DNA of 64,000 bases from Mycolicibacter kumamotonensis (GTDB lineage: Bacteria > Actinomycetota > Actinomycetes > Mycobacteriales > Mycobacteriaceae). Shown here one piece after another: positions 1 through 11,199 of this stretch. Where the stretch lies: NCBI RefSeq assembly GCF_002086285.1, contig NZ_MVHU01000005.1, positions 1 through 64,000 on the forward strand, read 5' to 3'. The stretch's first letter is position 1. Each line of letters opens with the position of its first letter. Made by a program: the position numbers and the translations under genes. The notes beneath the pieces are model-generated. The model searched no databases. It saw only the letters and a list, made by a program, of their open reading frames with translations, and was not told the origin of the DNA.

Positions 1-1244
1 GCCCCGGCTCCCGCCCCGGGAGCGGCCGGCGCCGGGGCGGGAGCCGGGGCAGGTGCCGGAGCGGGCGCCGGGGCGGGCGCCGGGACCGGTGGTGTGGGCG
101 CCACCGTCAGGCCGGCGAACGGCGGCGGCACCGGGGCCAGCGGAACCGGGACGGCGTGCAGGGCGGCCAGATCGGACAACCCCGCAAGGCCCGCCAGCGG
201 CGCCGCGGCCAGCGGAGCCAGCACGGTGGTCAGCATCGGCAGCATCACCGGGATCAGCACGATCGCCTGCTCCAGCAGCGTCTTGAGCAGCGCGATCACG
301 TCGGTGATGATGGTGCCGACCGCCTCCACGGCGGTGAACAGCAGCGTAGCGGCGATGGTGCCCGGGTTACCGCTGGCGAACGCCGCGGTGAGATCTGCGG
401 CGATGAACGCGAACGTCTGCGACAGGTAGGCGGCGAACGATCCGAAGTCCATCGGGTAGCCCAGCGCGAACGCGATGTTGTACGGGCTGAAGAAGCCCAG
501 CGGGTTGCCCAGAACGGGCAGCCAGGGGTCGAAGCCGGCGAACATCGACTGGAAGTAGGGATTGGCCGCCAGCTCGTTGATCATCGGCTGCAACACGTTG
601 TTGTAGAAGTCGGTGTAGCCGCTGTTCTGCAGCCACTCCATGATGTCGTTCTGCCGATCCGGCGGCAGCTGCGGCTGGCTGGCGTCGCTCGAGCCGGCCG
701 ATTCGGCCGTGGCGATCTGCGGCGCCGCGACCGTCTGCGGAGTCGATGCCACCGCCGCCCCGGCGACGGCCTGATAGGTGGCCATCACGGTGGCGGCCTG
801 GATCCACATCCGGCCGTAGTCGGCCTCGTTGAGCGCGATCGGGATGGTGTTGACGCCGAAGAAGTTGGTGCCCACCAGCACCGCATGGGTGGCGTGGTTG
901 GCTGCCAGTTCGGCCAGCGTCGGCATCGCCGCCAGCGCGCTGCTGTAGGCCGCGGCCGCGGTCTGCTGCTGCGCGGCCGTCGCGGCACTGACGGCGGCGG
1001 CCTGAAGCAGCCAGGCCAGATACGGCGCGTTGGCCGCCACGTAGGCCTGTGCGCTCGGGCCCTGCCACACTCCGGCCTGCACCGCCCCCAGCAGCGCCGC
1101 CAATTCGTCGGCGATCTCGGCGTACTCGGTGCTCAGCGAGCTCCAGGCCGCCGCCGACGCCAACAGTGGACCGGCGCCGGGTCCAGCCGACAGCAACGTC
1201 GAATGAACCTCGGGGGGAGACGCGATCCAGATCGGCGCGGTCAC
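1..1244 (-). CDS. PPE2: PPE family protein, PPE2-like (3' end outside window)
   Basis: The reverse strand reads from a GTG at 1244 into the start [15 protein letters not shown], with the Pro-Pro-Glu signature at residues 10-12 and the PPE-fold motif GVWQGPSA near residue 60. The following text ([43 protein letters not shown]) matches what I remember of M. tuberculosis PPE2 (Rv0256c) closely. After about residue 340 the protein becomes a Pro-Ala low-complexity tail that runs off the window, so about 414 residues are visible and the C-terminal part (nuclear-localisation-like in PPE2) cannot be judged. PPE proteins are cell-envelope or type VII-secreted proteins. The cobalamin riboswitch just upstream agrees with the B12-responsive PPE2 of M. 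tuberculosis. Several long open frames on both strands here are GC shadows. The start is moderately sure; a GAGAGAG lies about 10 nt upstream. Confidence 0.88.
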   Translation of the reverse strand, partial: MTAPIWIASPPEVHSTLLSAGPGAGPLLASAAAWSSLSTEYAEIADELAALLGAVQAGVWQGPSAQAYVAANAPYLAWLLQAAAVSAATAAQQQTAAAAYSSALAAMPTLAELAANHATHAVLVGTNFFGVNTIPIALNEADYGRMWIQAATVMATYQAVAGAAVASTPQTVAAPQIATAESAGSSDASQPQLPPDRQNDIMEWLQNSGYTDFYNNVLQPMINELAANPYFQSMFAGFDPWLPVLGNPLGFFSPYNIAFALGYPMDFGSFAAYLSQTFAFIAADLTAAFASGNPGTIAATLLFTAVEAVGTIITDVIALLKTLLEQAIVLIPVMLPMLTTVLAPLAAAPLAGLAGLSDLAALHAVPVPLAPVPPPFAGLTVAPTPPVPAPAPAPAPAPAPAPAPAPAAPGAGAG

Positions 1245-1293
1245 GTTCGCCAGCTCTCTCGGGGTGCTCCGCCCCGAATCGCAGGTCGCGACG

Positions 1294-1450
1294 ACGTGAG
1301 TATCCTGGCTCTCGGATCGCTGCTCCCCTCGCCTTCCAGCTCGGTGCACGAGCCGTGGCAGTGAGGTTCACTCCCCGATGACAGTGGCGGGACCGCGCCG
1401 GATTCGCACCGGCTTCCTCATCGTCATCGCCTTACCAGCGCATTGTCGCA
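1294..1450 (-). promoter_or_regulatory. Cobalamin (B12) riboswitch upstream of the PPE gene
   Basis: On the reverse strand the core GAGGAAGCCGGTGCGAATC, then GCGGTCCCGCCACTG, then the 3' element AGCCAGGATACTC are the conserved blocks of the cobalamin riboswitch, in order and with normal spacing. The element ends about 50 nt before the PPE GTG start. Between them TCGGGG...CCCCGA (about 1257-1276) can form a short stem that could act as the expression platform. Known riboswitches of this class repress when adenosylcobalamin is bound; the same arrangement is known before PPE2 in M. tuberculosis. The 5' boundary (P1 stem) is uncertain by about 20 nt. Confidence 0.88.
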
Positions 1451-1491
1451 TGTCACCGCCGGGCCGGAGAACAAACCGGCGGTCTGCGCCA

Positions 1492-3726
<2,235 letters not shown>

Positions 3727-3868
3727 GGCTGTTCTCCCGGCGTCAGTGTTCGTGTGTGGTTGTGCTCCGCGTTGTACACGGCGGCATCAGTATCCCGCAC
3801 CACGCAACGGCGCCCACCGCCGGTGATCAGGTGGCGGCACCTCCACGGCATGCGATAGGCTGCGAAGC

Positions 3869-3989
3869 GGTCATGAGTGCCAGCGCTAAGCCCCGGCTTG
3901 CTGGCCGGCAACCCTCCAACCGCGGTGGGGTGCCCCGGGTGATTGACCGGGTTGAGTAGCCACCGCCGGCTACGCGGCAAGCGCGGGTC
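3869..3989 (+). promoter_or_regulatory. SAM-IV riboswitch of metY
   Basis: The segment beginning GGTCATGAGTGCCAGCG and containing CTTGCTGGCCGGCAACCC, GTGGGGTGCCCCGGGTGA and GAGTAGCC, closing with GGCAAGCGCGGGTC, agrees almost base for base with the mycobacterial SAM-IV aptamer as I remember it. It lies 132 nt before the metY start on the same strand and occupies most of the 395-bp gap between icd2 and metY. The class binds S-adenosylmethionine and turns down sulfur-assimilation genes. No clear intrinsic terminator follows, so control could be translational or by another route. Confidence 0.92.
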
Positions 3990-4121
3990 CGCCACAACGG
4001 GCCCCCCGAGTAGAACAGGGGAACCTGATGCGTGCCTCCTTGCGCCCGCTCACCCGTTGCTGTTGTCGCTGACCCCACTCCTGCACCAGCGATAACAACT
4101 CACGGAAGAAAGCATTCACAC

Positions 4122-5444
4122 ATGACCGCCGGTAACAACTGGTCGTTCGAGACCAAGCAGATCCACGTCGGCCACGCCGGTGACCCGGAGACCGGGTCGC
4201 GCGCCCTGCCGATCTACCAGACCACGTCGTACCTGTTCAGCGACACCGACGAGGCCGCCGCCCGCTTCGCGCTGGCCGAGCCGGGCAACATCTACACCCG
4301 GCTGACCAACCCGACCAGCGCGGTCATCGAGGAGCGCATCGCGGCGCTGGAGGGCGGGGTGGCCGCCACGCTGCTGTCCTCGGGACAGTCCGCCAGCACC
4401 TTCGCGATCTTGGCCCTGGCCGAGACCGGCGACCACGTCGTGGCCAGCCCGCGGCTGTACGGCGGCACCTACAACCTGTTCCGCTACTCGCTGCCCAAGC
4501 TGGGCATCGAGGTCAGCTTCGTCGAGGACCCCGACAGCCTGGAGTCCTGGGCCGCGGCGGTGCGGCCGAACACCAAGGCCTTCTACGCCGAGACCATCTC
4601 CAACCCGAAGATCGACATCCTCGACACCCCGGGGGTCTCGAAGGTGGCCCACGACCACGGTGTGCCGCTGATCGTCGACAACACCATCGCCACCCCGTAC
4701 CTGATCCAGCCGATCAGCCAGGGCGCCGACATCGTCGTGCACTCGGCCACCAAGTACCTCGGCGGGCACGGCACCGCGATCGCCGGCGTGGTCGTCGACA
4801 GCGGCAACTTCGACTGGACCCAGGGCCGCCACCCGGGCTTCACCACCCCCGACCCCAGCTACAACGGCCTGGTCTACGCCGACCTGGGCCCGCCGGCGTA
4901 TGCGATCAAGATCCGCGCCCAGCTGATGCGTGACTACGGCTCGGTGACCTCGCCGTTCAACGCCTTCCTGATCGCCCAGGGCCTGGAGACGCTGAGCCTG
5001 CGGATCGAGCGCCACGTCGCCAATGCCCAGCGGGTCGCGGAGTTCCTAGCCGCCCGCGACGACGTACTGAGCGTCAACTACGCCGGGCTGCCCGACTCGC
5101 CGTGGCACCACCTGGCGCAGCGGCTGGCCCCCAAGGGTGTCGGCGGGGTGCTGTCCTTCGAGGTGGCCGGCGGTGTCGAAGCCGGCAAGGCGTTCGTCAA
5201 CGCGCTGAAGCTGCACAGCCACGTCGCCAACATCGGCGACGTGCGCTCACTGGTGATCCACCCGGCGTCCACCACCCACAGCCAGCTCTCCGGCGACGAA
5301 CTGCTGTCCACCGGGGTCACCCCGGGCATGGTGCGGTTGTCGGTCGGCATCGAGGGCATCGAGGACATCCTGGCCGACCTGGAGCTCGGGTTCGCCGCAG
5401 CCTCGGCACAGCTCGGCGAATCGTCGGCGCTGGCGGCGCGTTGA
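4122..5444 (+). CDS. metY: O-acetyl-L-homoserine sulfhydrylase
   Basis: A 440-residue Cys/Met-metabolism PLP enzyme that converts O-acetylhomoserine and sulfide to homocysteine. The PLP lysine is K211 in the motif [17 protein letters not shown] and YAETISNP are further family blocks. The orthologous M. tuberculosis gene Rv3340 is called metC although it belongs to the same family. The ATG at 4122 is preceded by ACGGAAGAA; an upstream in-frame ATG at 4032 would add 30 unconserved residues, and 4122 is better supported. It is the first gene of metY-metX-methyltransferase, 11 bp ahead of metX, and sits under the SAM-IV riboswitch, so SAM level is the likely control. Confidence 0.96.
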   Translation: MTAGNNWSFETKQIHVGHAGDPETGSRALPIYQTTSYLFSDTDEAAARFALAEPGNIYTRLTNPTSAVIEERIAALEGGVAATLLSSGQSASTFAILALAETGDHVVASPRLYGGTYNLFRYSLPKLGIEVSFVEDPDSLESWAAAVRPNTKAFYAETISNPKIDILDTPGVSKVAHDHGVPLIVDNTIATPYLIQPISQGADIVVHSATKYLGGHGTAIAGVVVDSGNFDWTQGRHPGFTTPDPSYNGLVYADLGPPAYAIKIRAQLMRDYGSVTSPFNAFLIAQGLETLSLRIERHVANAQRVAEFLAARDDVLSVNYAGLPDSPWHHLAQRLAPKGVGGVLSFEVAGGVEAGKAFVNALKLHSHVANIGDVRSLVIHPASTTHSQLSGDELLSTGVTPGMVRLSVGIEGIEDILADLELGFAAASAQLGESSALAAR

Positions 5445-5455
5445 GGCGGTCGCCG

Positions 5456-6595
5456 GTGACGATCTCCGACGTGTCCAGGCAGGTGCTGCCCGCCGAAGGC
5501 GAAATCGGCGTGGTCGGCATCGGCTCGCTGCGCTTGGAGAGCGAAGCGGTGCTCGACGATGTCAGCATCGCCGTGCAGCGCTGGGGCGAACTGTCGCCGC
5601 AGCGCGACAACGTCGTCATGGTGCTGCACGCGCTGACCGGGGACTCCCACGTCACCGGGCCCGCCGGGCCCGGGCATCCCACCGCCGGCTGGTGGGACGG
5701 GATCATCGGTCCGGGCTGCCCGATCGACACCGACCGCTGGTGCGCGGTGGCCACCAATGTGCTGGGCGGCTGCCGGGGATCGACCGGCCCGAGTTCGCTG
5801 GCCCGCGATGGAAAGCCCTGGGGCTCACGGTTTCCCGCCATCTCGATCCGCGACCAGGTGGAAGCCGACATCGCCACGCTGGACGCACTCGGCATCACCG
5901 AGGTGGCCGCGGTGCTGGGCGGTTCGATGGGCGGTGCCCGCGGGCTGGAGTGGATGGTCGGCCACCCGGACAAGGTGGGCGCGGGCCTGCTGCTGGCCGT
6001 CGGCGCCCGGGCGACCGCCGACCAGATCGGCACGCAGAGCACCCAGATCGCCGCGATCAAGGCCGACCCGAACTGGCAGGGCGGGGATTACCACGGCACC
6101 GGCCGCAGCCCGGACACCGGGTTGGCGATCGCCCGGCGCATCGCGCACCTGACCTACCGCGGCGAAGCCGAGCTGGACCGGCGGTTCGCCAACGCCGCCC
6201 AGGACGGTGAGGAACCGGCGAACGGCGGCCGCTTCGCGGTGGACAGCTACCTGGCATACCAGGGCGGCAAGCTGGTGTCGCGGTTCGACGCCGGCAGTTA
6301 TGTGACGCTGACCGATTCGCTGTCCACCTTCGACGTGGGCCGCGGCCGGGGTGGAGTCGCGGCGGCGTTACGCGGCTGCCGGGTGCCGGCGGTGGTCGCC
6401 GGCATCACCTCCGACCGGCTGTATCCGCTGCGCCTGCAGGCCGAGCTGGCCGACCTGCTGCCCGGGTGCGCCGGCCTGCAGGTGGTCGATTCCGAGTACG
6501 GTCACGACGGCTTCCTGCTGGAGACCGACCGCGTCGGCGAGCTGATCCGCCAGACCCTGGACCTGGCGGACCCGGCCGGGGGCCAGCGGCGGTGA
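5456..6595 (+). CDS. metX: Homoserine O-acetyltransferase
   Basis: A 379-residue alpha/beta-hydrolase-fold enzyme that acetylates homoserine, supplying the substrate of the preceding MetY. The nucleophile elbow GGSMGG places the catalytic serine at residue 157; the Asp is in TSDRLYPLR and the His in YGHDGFL near the C-terminus. These agree in position with the known M. tuberculosis enzyme (Rv3341, 379 residues). The GTG start at 5456 gives the family N-terminus TISDV; longer frames upstream lie inside metY in another phase. The stop codon overlaps the start of the next gene (GTGA at 6592-6595), indicating translational coupling. Confidence 0.96.
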   Translation: MTISDVSRQVLPAEGEIGVVGIGSLRLESEAVLDDVSIAVQRWGELSPQRDNVVMVLHALTGDSHVTGPAGPGHPTAGWWDGIIGPGCPIDTDRWCAVATNVLGGCRGSTGPSSLARDGKPWGSRFPAISIRDQVEADIATLDALGITEVAAVLGGSMGGARGLEWMVGHPDKVGAGLLLAVGARATADQIGTQSTQIAAIKADPNWQGGDYHGTGRSPDTGLAIARRIAHLTYRGEAELDRRFANAAQDGEEPANGGRFAVDSYLAYQGGKLVSRFDAGSYVTLTDSLSTFDVGRGRGGVAAALRGCRVPAVVAGITSDRLYPLRLQAELADLLPGCAGLQVVDSEYGHDGFLLETDRVGELIRQTLDLADPAGGQRR

Positions 6596-7332
6596 GCCCG
6601 CAGGCGCGGCACGACCGATCACTGTCGTTCGGCTCGCAGGCCGCCGCCTACGAGCGGGGCCGCCCGTCCTATCCCCCGGAGGCCATCGACTGGCTGCTGC
6701 CGCCGGACGGCCGTGACGTCCTGGACCTGGGCGCCGGCACCGGCAAGCTGACCGCCCGGCTGGTGGAGCGCGGCCTGGATGTGGTGGCCGTGGATCCGAT
6801 CGCCGAGATGCTCGAGGTGCTGGCCGCGGCGTTGCCCGACACGCCGGCCCTGCTCGGGACCGCCGAGCAGATCCCGCTGCCGGACAACAGCGTCGACGCC
6901 GTGCTGGTGGCGCAAGCCTGGCACTGGTTCGATCCGGCCCGGGCCATCCCCGAACTCGTGCGGGTGCTGCGGCCCGGCGGCCGTCTGGGCCTGGTGTGGA
7001 ACACCCGGGATGAACGGCTGGGCTGGGTCAAGGAGCTGGGCACGATCATCGGCCGCGAGGACGCCCGCGACGCGGTGGATGCCGGGGTCAGCCTGCCCGA
7101 GCCGTTCGGCGACATCGAGGGCCACCAGGTCGAGTGGACCAACTACCTGACACCGCAGGCGCTGATCGACCTGGTCGCCTCGCGCAGCTACTGCATCACC
7201 TCACCGGACGCGGTGCGCACCAAGACCCTGGACCAGGTCCGCCGGCTGCTGGCCACCCACCCGGCGCTGGTCGGCGCTACCGGACTGGCGCTGCCCTACA
7301 TCACGGTGTGCGTGCGGGCGACGCTGCACTGA
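6592..7332 (+). CDS. Class I SAM-dependent methyltransferase
   Basis: A 246-residue protein with the Rossmann motif [12 protein letters not shown] (about residues 43-53), the acidic end of strand 2 in [11 protein letters not shown], and [13 protein letters not shown] after motif III. It is an ortholog of M. tuberculosis Rv3342 by text and position. The substrate is unknown; the general family resembles UbiE/type 11 methyltransferases. It starts with a GTG overlapping the metX stop by four bases, so it is coupled to methionine biosynthesis genes and may share their SAM-IV control. Whether it consumes SAM in a methionine-related reaction is inference only. Confidence 0.9.
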   Translation: MSPQARHDRSLSFGSQAAAYERGRPSYPPEAIDWLLPPDGRDVLDLGAGTGKLTARLVERGLDVVAVDPIAEMLEVLAAALPDTPALLGTAEQIPLPDNSVDAVLVAQAWHWFDPARAIPELVRVLRPGGRLGLVWNTRDERLGWVKELGTIIGREDARDAVDAGVSLPEPFGDIEGHQVEWTNYLTPQALIDLVASRSYCITSPDAVRTKTLDQVRRLLATHPALVGATGLALPYITVCVRATLH

Positions 7333-7363
7333 GCCCGACGGGCGCCGCCGCGCTTGACCCGCG

Positions 7364-8860
7364 CTACGCCGCGAACAGGTCCGCGAAATCGTCGGCGATC
7401 GATTGCAACCCGCTGGCGACGGTCATCAGCTGGAATCCGATGGCAGTCCCGACCAGCCCGATATCGGCAGCGATCGGAAGACCGATGGCGTTGATCAGTG
7501 AGGTCAGCAGATCATCACCGCTCTGGAATGCGTTGAGGAACAGGCTCAGATCGTAGGCGGGCATGGCCGTCAGCACTGCGTTGAGGATGTCCGCGGTCGG
7601 CAGCAGCATCGAATACAGCGTTGAGGCCGCGCTGGTGAACGTGTTGACGACGTCGGTGAAACCGGGCAGCGCGAAATCCGCCATCGAGCCGGCCGCATCC
7701 GCCGCACCGCCCAGCGACAGGTGCCCGAGGTCGTCGAGGAAGGCCTCGAATCCATGTTGGGCTCCTTGCCCCAGGGAGTTCAGCAGCTGGAATACGTCGA
7801 TGTCCTGCGGGAACAAACCGAAGGGGGTCAACACATTTGCCGGGCCCTGGTCCCAGCCACCGTGGGTCAGCACCCCGTCGACGTAGGTGTCGACATTGCC
7901 GTAACCCAGATCGACCAGAATCCTGGTGACGGGCTCGAGCAGGTCGTACAGCGGCTCGCCGAACACCGGAATGCCCAACAGCGGCTGCAACAGCGGCAGC
8001 GTCTCCGCCGGAATCATGTAGTAGTCGGTGTTGAGCGCGGCCGCGACGCCGTCGGGAAGTGTCAGCAGCCCGTCGTAGTGCGTCGACCCCAGCAGCAGCT
8101 GGGCGCTGTCGATGGAATCGGGCCGGCTGTAGCCGGGTCCGTGCACCAGCGCGATCCCCATGATCGCGTTGAGGGTCGACACCAGGTTGATCGGATAACG
8201 CGGGAAGTCGGCGAAGCCGTCGTACTCGGCGATGTAGATGTCGGTCGCGTAGGGGGTGTCGGGCGTGGCCCCGTAGAAGTCGATCCCCATGGACGGGATG
8301 TAGAGCGGGACGTCCGGGACCGCGAAGCGGGACAGCAGGCCCCCGTTGGGGAACATCTCGTTGGCGATCAAGACGAACGACAACTGGTCCGGGTCGGGAG
8401 CACCGTTCATGGCCGCCAAGTTGTTCATCTCCAGCGAGGAGATGACGGCGCTCTGCGAGACGCCGTAGACCACCAGCTTGTCGCCGGACTGGAGGTGGTC
8501 GCGGATCGTCGCGTCGAGAATCCGGACGCCCTGGTCCACCGAGGTCTCCAGCGGCAGGCTCTTGACCCCGGTGCCCGGGTAGAGGCCCTCCGGGGTGAAC
8601 ACGCCCTTGGGCAGGTAATCCCCGTACCCGAGATGGCCCAGGTACGTGGCGGCTCCGGTGAAGTCCCACTGCCCCGGGATGGGTGTCCCGCTGCCGCCCA
8701 TGATCAGGGCCACGTTGTCCAGCAACGCCACATCGGCGAGCACCGTCGGCACCCCGGACGACAAGGACGGCGTGATTACCGGCGAGACCGCGACAGCGGC
8801 GGCGGTGCAGACGGCGGCCGCCGCGACGCCCAGCGCGCGGAACCTATGGTGTGCCTTCAT
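7364..8860 (-). CDS. Exported PE-PPE domain serine hydrolase
   Basis: A 498-residue protein with a basic N-terminus and a hydrophobic Ala/Val stretch (signal peptide or anchor, about residues 10-30), followed by a PE-PPE (alpha/beta hydrolase) domain. ALIMGGSGTP is the typical opening strand and YGVSQSA the GxSxS nucleophile elbow. The C-terminal third (NTFTSAAS, FLNAFQSGDDL) is a helical region without recognised motifs. Proteins with this domain act as esterases at the cell envelope. The ATG at 8860 is chosen because GGAGGT lies six bases upstream; a longer frame to 8935 has no signal. It is divergent from a DUF732 gene and sits where M. tuberculosis carries PPE genes between Rv3342 and Rv3355c. 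Confidence 0.85.
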   Translation of the reverse strand: MKAHHRFRALGVAAAAVCTAAAVAVSPVITPSLSSGVPTVLADVALLDNVALIMGGSGTPIPGQWDFTGAATYLGHLGYGDYLPKGVFTPEGLYPGTGVKSLPLETSVDQGVRILDATIRDHLQSGDKLVVYGVSQSAVISSLEMNNLAAMNGAPDPDQLSFVLIANEMFPNGGLLSRFAVPDVPLYIPSMGIDFYGATPDTPYATDIYIAEYDGFADFPRYPINLVSTLNAIMGIALVHGPGYSRPDSIDSAQLLLGSTHYDGLLTLPDGVAAALNTDYYMIPAETLPLLQPLLGIPVFGEPLYDLLEPVTRILVDLGYGNVDTYVDGVLTHGGWDQGPANVLTPFGLFPQDIDVFQLLNSLGQGAQHGFEAFLDDLGHLSLGGAADAAGSMADFALPGFTDVVNTFTSAASTLYSMLLPTADILNAVLTAMPAYDLSLFLNAFQSGDDLLTSLINAIGLPIAADIGLVGTAIGFQLMTVASGLQSIADDFADLFAA

Positions 8861-9151
8861 CGGCGACCTCCGGCAGCGGACGCGGGACGACTTACTTGCC
8901 GGACCACCGTAACGACAACATGATAAAAACCTCAAGATATTCTAATTAATTCTAAGTTTGGTTGGGTAAATGCTCCGCTGCGCGGCTCGCAGCCCGACAT
9001 AGGCGGAGCCGAAGGTGCCGTCACCGGCGAACGACCGGACTGTGCGCCAAGCGTGACCTGCTCGTGTCGCCGGTGTGACCGCGTTGCTGCAACGTTCTTA
9101 TCGACGGGCGGCCATCGAGCCGCCCGCAACCACGACGGATGGGGGACCGAC

Positions 9152-9628
9152 ATGGGATACAGCCGCGCGAGAACAGCGGTGCCGACGGCGACGGCGTTGA
9201 CAGCGGCCGGCGCGGTGTGGGCAGGCCTGATCGCCTCGGTGTGGCTGGCGACGCCGGCAGAGGCGAGCCCGGTGGACACCTCGTTCCTGTCGGAGCTGGC
9301 CGGAGCCGGGGTCCCCGTCGGTGACCCGGCGGCGACGACGGCGCTGGGCCAGTCCGTCTGCCCGATGCTGACCGAGCCCGCCGGCACCGCCGCGTCGGTG
9401 GCCTCCCCGATCGCCGGACTGGGCGGCGGTCCGGCCATGTCGCCGGAGATGGCGCAGATGTTCACCGAGGTCGCGGTTCAGGCGTACTGCCCGCAGATGC
9501 TCTCCCAGCTGGCCAGCGGCCAGGTGCCGGAGTTGCCGCAGATCCCCGGCATGTCCGTCGGGATCCCCGGCCTGTCCGGCGGGCTCCCGGCCATCCCGGA
9601 GATTCCGGGCTTGCCCGTCGGCCTGTAG
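9152..9628 (+). CDS. Secreted DUF732 protein with Pro/Gly-rich tail
   Basis: A 158-residue protein. Residues 1-31 form a signal peptide ending near AEA-SP. The DUF732 domain follows (FLSELAGAGVPVGDP, ALGQSVCPML), with two cysteines (VCPML and YCPQM) that could form a disulfide. The tail from about residue 130 is a low-complexity string of I/L-P-G units. GGGGGA is a good ribosome site seven bases before the ATG. DUF732 proteins are small exported mycobacterial proteins of unknown role. The gene is divergent from the PE-PPE hydrolase; the 291-bp gap between them holds an AT-rich patch (about 8925-8965) that suits promoters but no motif I can name. Confidence 0.85.
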   Translation: MGYSRARTAVPTATALTAAGAVWAGLIASVWLATPAEASPVDTSFLSELAGAGVPVGDPAATTALGQSVCPMLTEPAGTAASVASPIAGLGGGPAMSPEMAQMFTEVAVQAYCPQMLSQLASGQVPELPQIPGMSVGIPGLSGGLPAIPEIPGLPVGL

Positions 9629-9682
9629 CTCCGGCCCGACCAGGTCACCCCGGCGACCCAGCCGGATCGCCGCGGGACAGCC

Positions 9683-9976
9683 TCAGCTGGTCCCCAGCGG
9701 GTCGATCGTCGCGGCGATGTAGAGCATCACCGTCGACATGGTGGTCATGGTCGCGAAGTCCAGCCCGCGGTCGCGCAGCACCAGCAGCCCGGCCCGGTCC
9801 TCGCTCAGCACCAACCGCAACGCTGCCGCCACCCCGGTGCCGATCCCGATCAGCAGCGCCCCGCGGCGCCAGAAGTTTGCCCCGGCCAGCACGAACGCCG
9901 CCGTGAAGATTAAGCCCACCACCACGATCGGCCACTGCCGGATGAGCGTCGCGCGGAGCACGGCCAGCGCGTTCAC
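9683..9976 (-). CDS. DUF3017 small membrane protein
   Basis: A 97-residue protein with two or three hydrophobic segments ([33 protein letters not shown] and a C-terminal one), the length and text of the DUF3017 family found after folD in mycobacteria (Rv3355c). The GTG start at 9976 overlaps the folD stop codon as GTGA, so the two are translationally coupled. An in-frame extension upstream would run inside folD and is rejected. Function unknown. Confidence 0.88.
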   Translation of the reverse strand: MNALAVLRATLIRQWPIVVVGLIFTAAFVLAGANFWRRGALLIGIGTGVAAALRLVLSEDRAGLLVLRDRGLDFATMTTMSTVMLYIAATIDPLGTS

Positions 9977-10821
9977 GCTGTGCTCTCGGCCCGTTCGACG
10001 ACGTTGGTCAGCAGGAACGCCCGGGTCAGCGGGCCCACGCCGCCGGGGTTCGGCGACACGTGACCGGCCACCTCCCATACGTCGGGATGAACGTCACCGG
10101 TCAGTCCGGCGTCGGTGCGGCTGACACCGACGTCGACGACGGCCGCCCCCGGGCGCACCATGTCGGCGGTGAGCATGTGCGGCACGCCGACCGCGGCGAC
10201 GATGATGTCGGCCTGCCGGGTCAGTGCCGGCAGGTCGCGAGTTCCGGTGTGGCACAACGTCACCGTGGCGTTCTCCGAGCGGCGGGTCAGCAGCAGCCCC
10301 AGCGGGCGGCCGACCGTCACGCCCCGGCCGATCACCACGACATGAGCGCCGGCGATCGGCACGTCGTAGCGGCGCAGCAGGTGCACGATCCCGCGCGGCG
10401 TGCACGGCAGTGCCGCCGGGGTGCCCAGCACCAGCCGGCCCAGGTTGGTCGGATGCAGCCCGTCGGCGTCCTTGGCCGGGTCGACGCGCTCGAGTGCGGC
10501 GTTCTCATCCAGCTGTTTGGGCAGCGGCAGCTGCACGATGTAGCCGGTGCATTCCGGATTGGAGTTCAGCTCGTCGATGGTGTCGTTGAGCTGCGCCGTG
10601 CTGGCGTCGGCGGGCAGGTCGCGGCGAATCGAGGTGATGCCGACCTTGGCGCAGTCGGCGTGCTTGCCGCGCACGTAGGCCTGTGAGCCGGGATCGTCGC
10701 CGACCAGGATGGTGCCCAGCCCGGGCGTACGGCCCGCAGCCGTCAGCGCGGCCACCCGAGTTTTGAGGTCGACGAAGATCTCGTCGCGCGTGGCCTTGCC
10801 GTCCAACGTGATCGCACCCAC
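9973..10821 (-). CDS. folD: Methylenetetrahydrofolate dehydrogenase/cyclohydrolase
   Basis: A 282-residue FolD that interconverts 5,10-methylene-, methenyl- and 10-formyl-tetrahydrofolate using NADP. Family blocks are [16 protein letters not shown] (with the catalytic lysine), [13 protein letters not shown], the nucleotide-binding [11 protein letters not shown], and [17 protein letters not shown]. The GTG at 10821 gives the family N-terminus (GAITLDGK). The same frame stays open for another 1.6 kb upstream through the 57-bp repeats and antisense to the next gene, which is a GC artefact. The upstream region is the tandem repeat, so its promoter must lie in or beyond the array. Confidence 0.96.
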   Translation of the reverse strand: MGAITLDGKATRDEIFVDLKTRVAALTAAGRTPGLGTILVGDDPGSQAYVRGKHADCAKVGITSIRRDLPADASTAQLNDTIDELNSNPECTGYIVQLPLPKQLDENAALERVDPAKDADGLHPTNLGRLVLGTPAALPCTPRGIVHLLRRYDVPIAGAHVVVIGRGVTVGRPLGLLLTRRSENATVTLCHTGTRDLPALTRQADIIVAAVGVPHMLTADMVRPGAAVVDVGVSRTDAGLTGDVHPDVWEVAGHVSPNPGGVGPLTRAFLLTNVVERAESTA

Positions 10822-10857
10822 GCGGACAGTCTGGCATGCCCGCCCGCGGTACCGACG

Positions 10858-11183
10858 ATGACGACCCGCCGCGCCCGACTTCGTCGCGCTCGCGGTCGAC
10901 CCCAACGTCGAACAATGACGACCCGCCGCGCCCGACTTCGTCGCGCTCGCGGTCGACCCCAACGTCGAACAATGACGACCCGCCGCGCCCGACTTCGTCG
11001 CGCTCGCGGTCGACCCCAACGTCGAACAATGACGACCCGCCGCGCCCGACTTCGTCGCGCTCGCGGTCGACCCCAACGTCGAACAATGACGACCCGCCGC
11101 GCCCGACTTCGTCGCGCTTGCGGTCGACCCCAACGTCGAACAATGACGACCCGCCGCGCCCGACTTCGTCGCGCTTGCGGTCG
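10858..11183. repeat. Tandem repeat, 57-bp unit, six copies (VNTR, MIRU-like)
   Basis: The unit starting ATGACGACCCGCCGCGCC and ending CCCCAACGTCGAACA recurs at 10858, 10915, 10972, 11029, 11086 and 11143. Copies 1-4 are identical; copies 5 and 6 share a C-to-T change (CGCGCTTGCGG), and copy 6 breaks off after GCGGTCG at 11183. The array fills most of the 378-bp gap between divergent folD and the oxidoreductase at 11200. Because 57 is divisible by three, several frames stay open through it, but none looks like a protein. Each unit carries an overlapping ATGA start/stop, as reported for mycobacterial interspersed repetitive units. It should be variable in copy number between strains. Confidence 0.95.
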
Positions 11184-11199
11184 CCATTAAGCTCCCGAT

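Noticed and set aside
1385..1447. tRNA-like GATTCGCACCGG block
   Set aside because: It looked like a T-arm at first, but the surrounding blocks are those of a cobalamin riboswitch on the reverse strand. No tRNA gene is seen in the window.
10858..11183. CRISPR array
   Set aside because: The units follow each other head to tail without spacers, so it is a tandem repeat and not repeat-spacer DNA.
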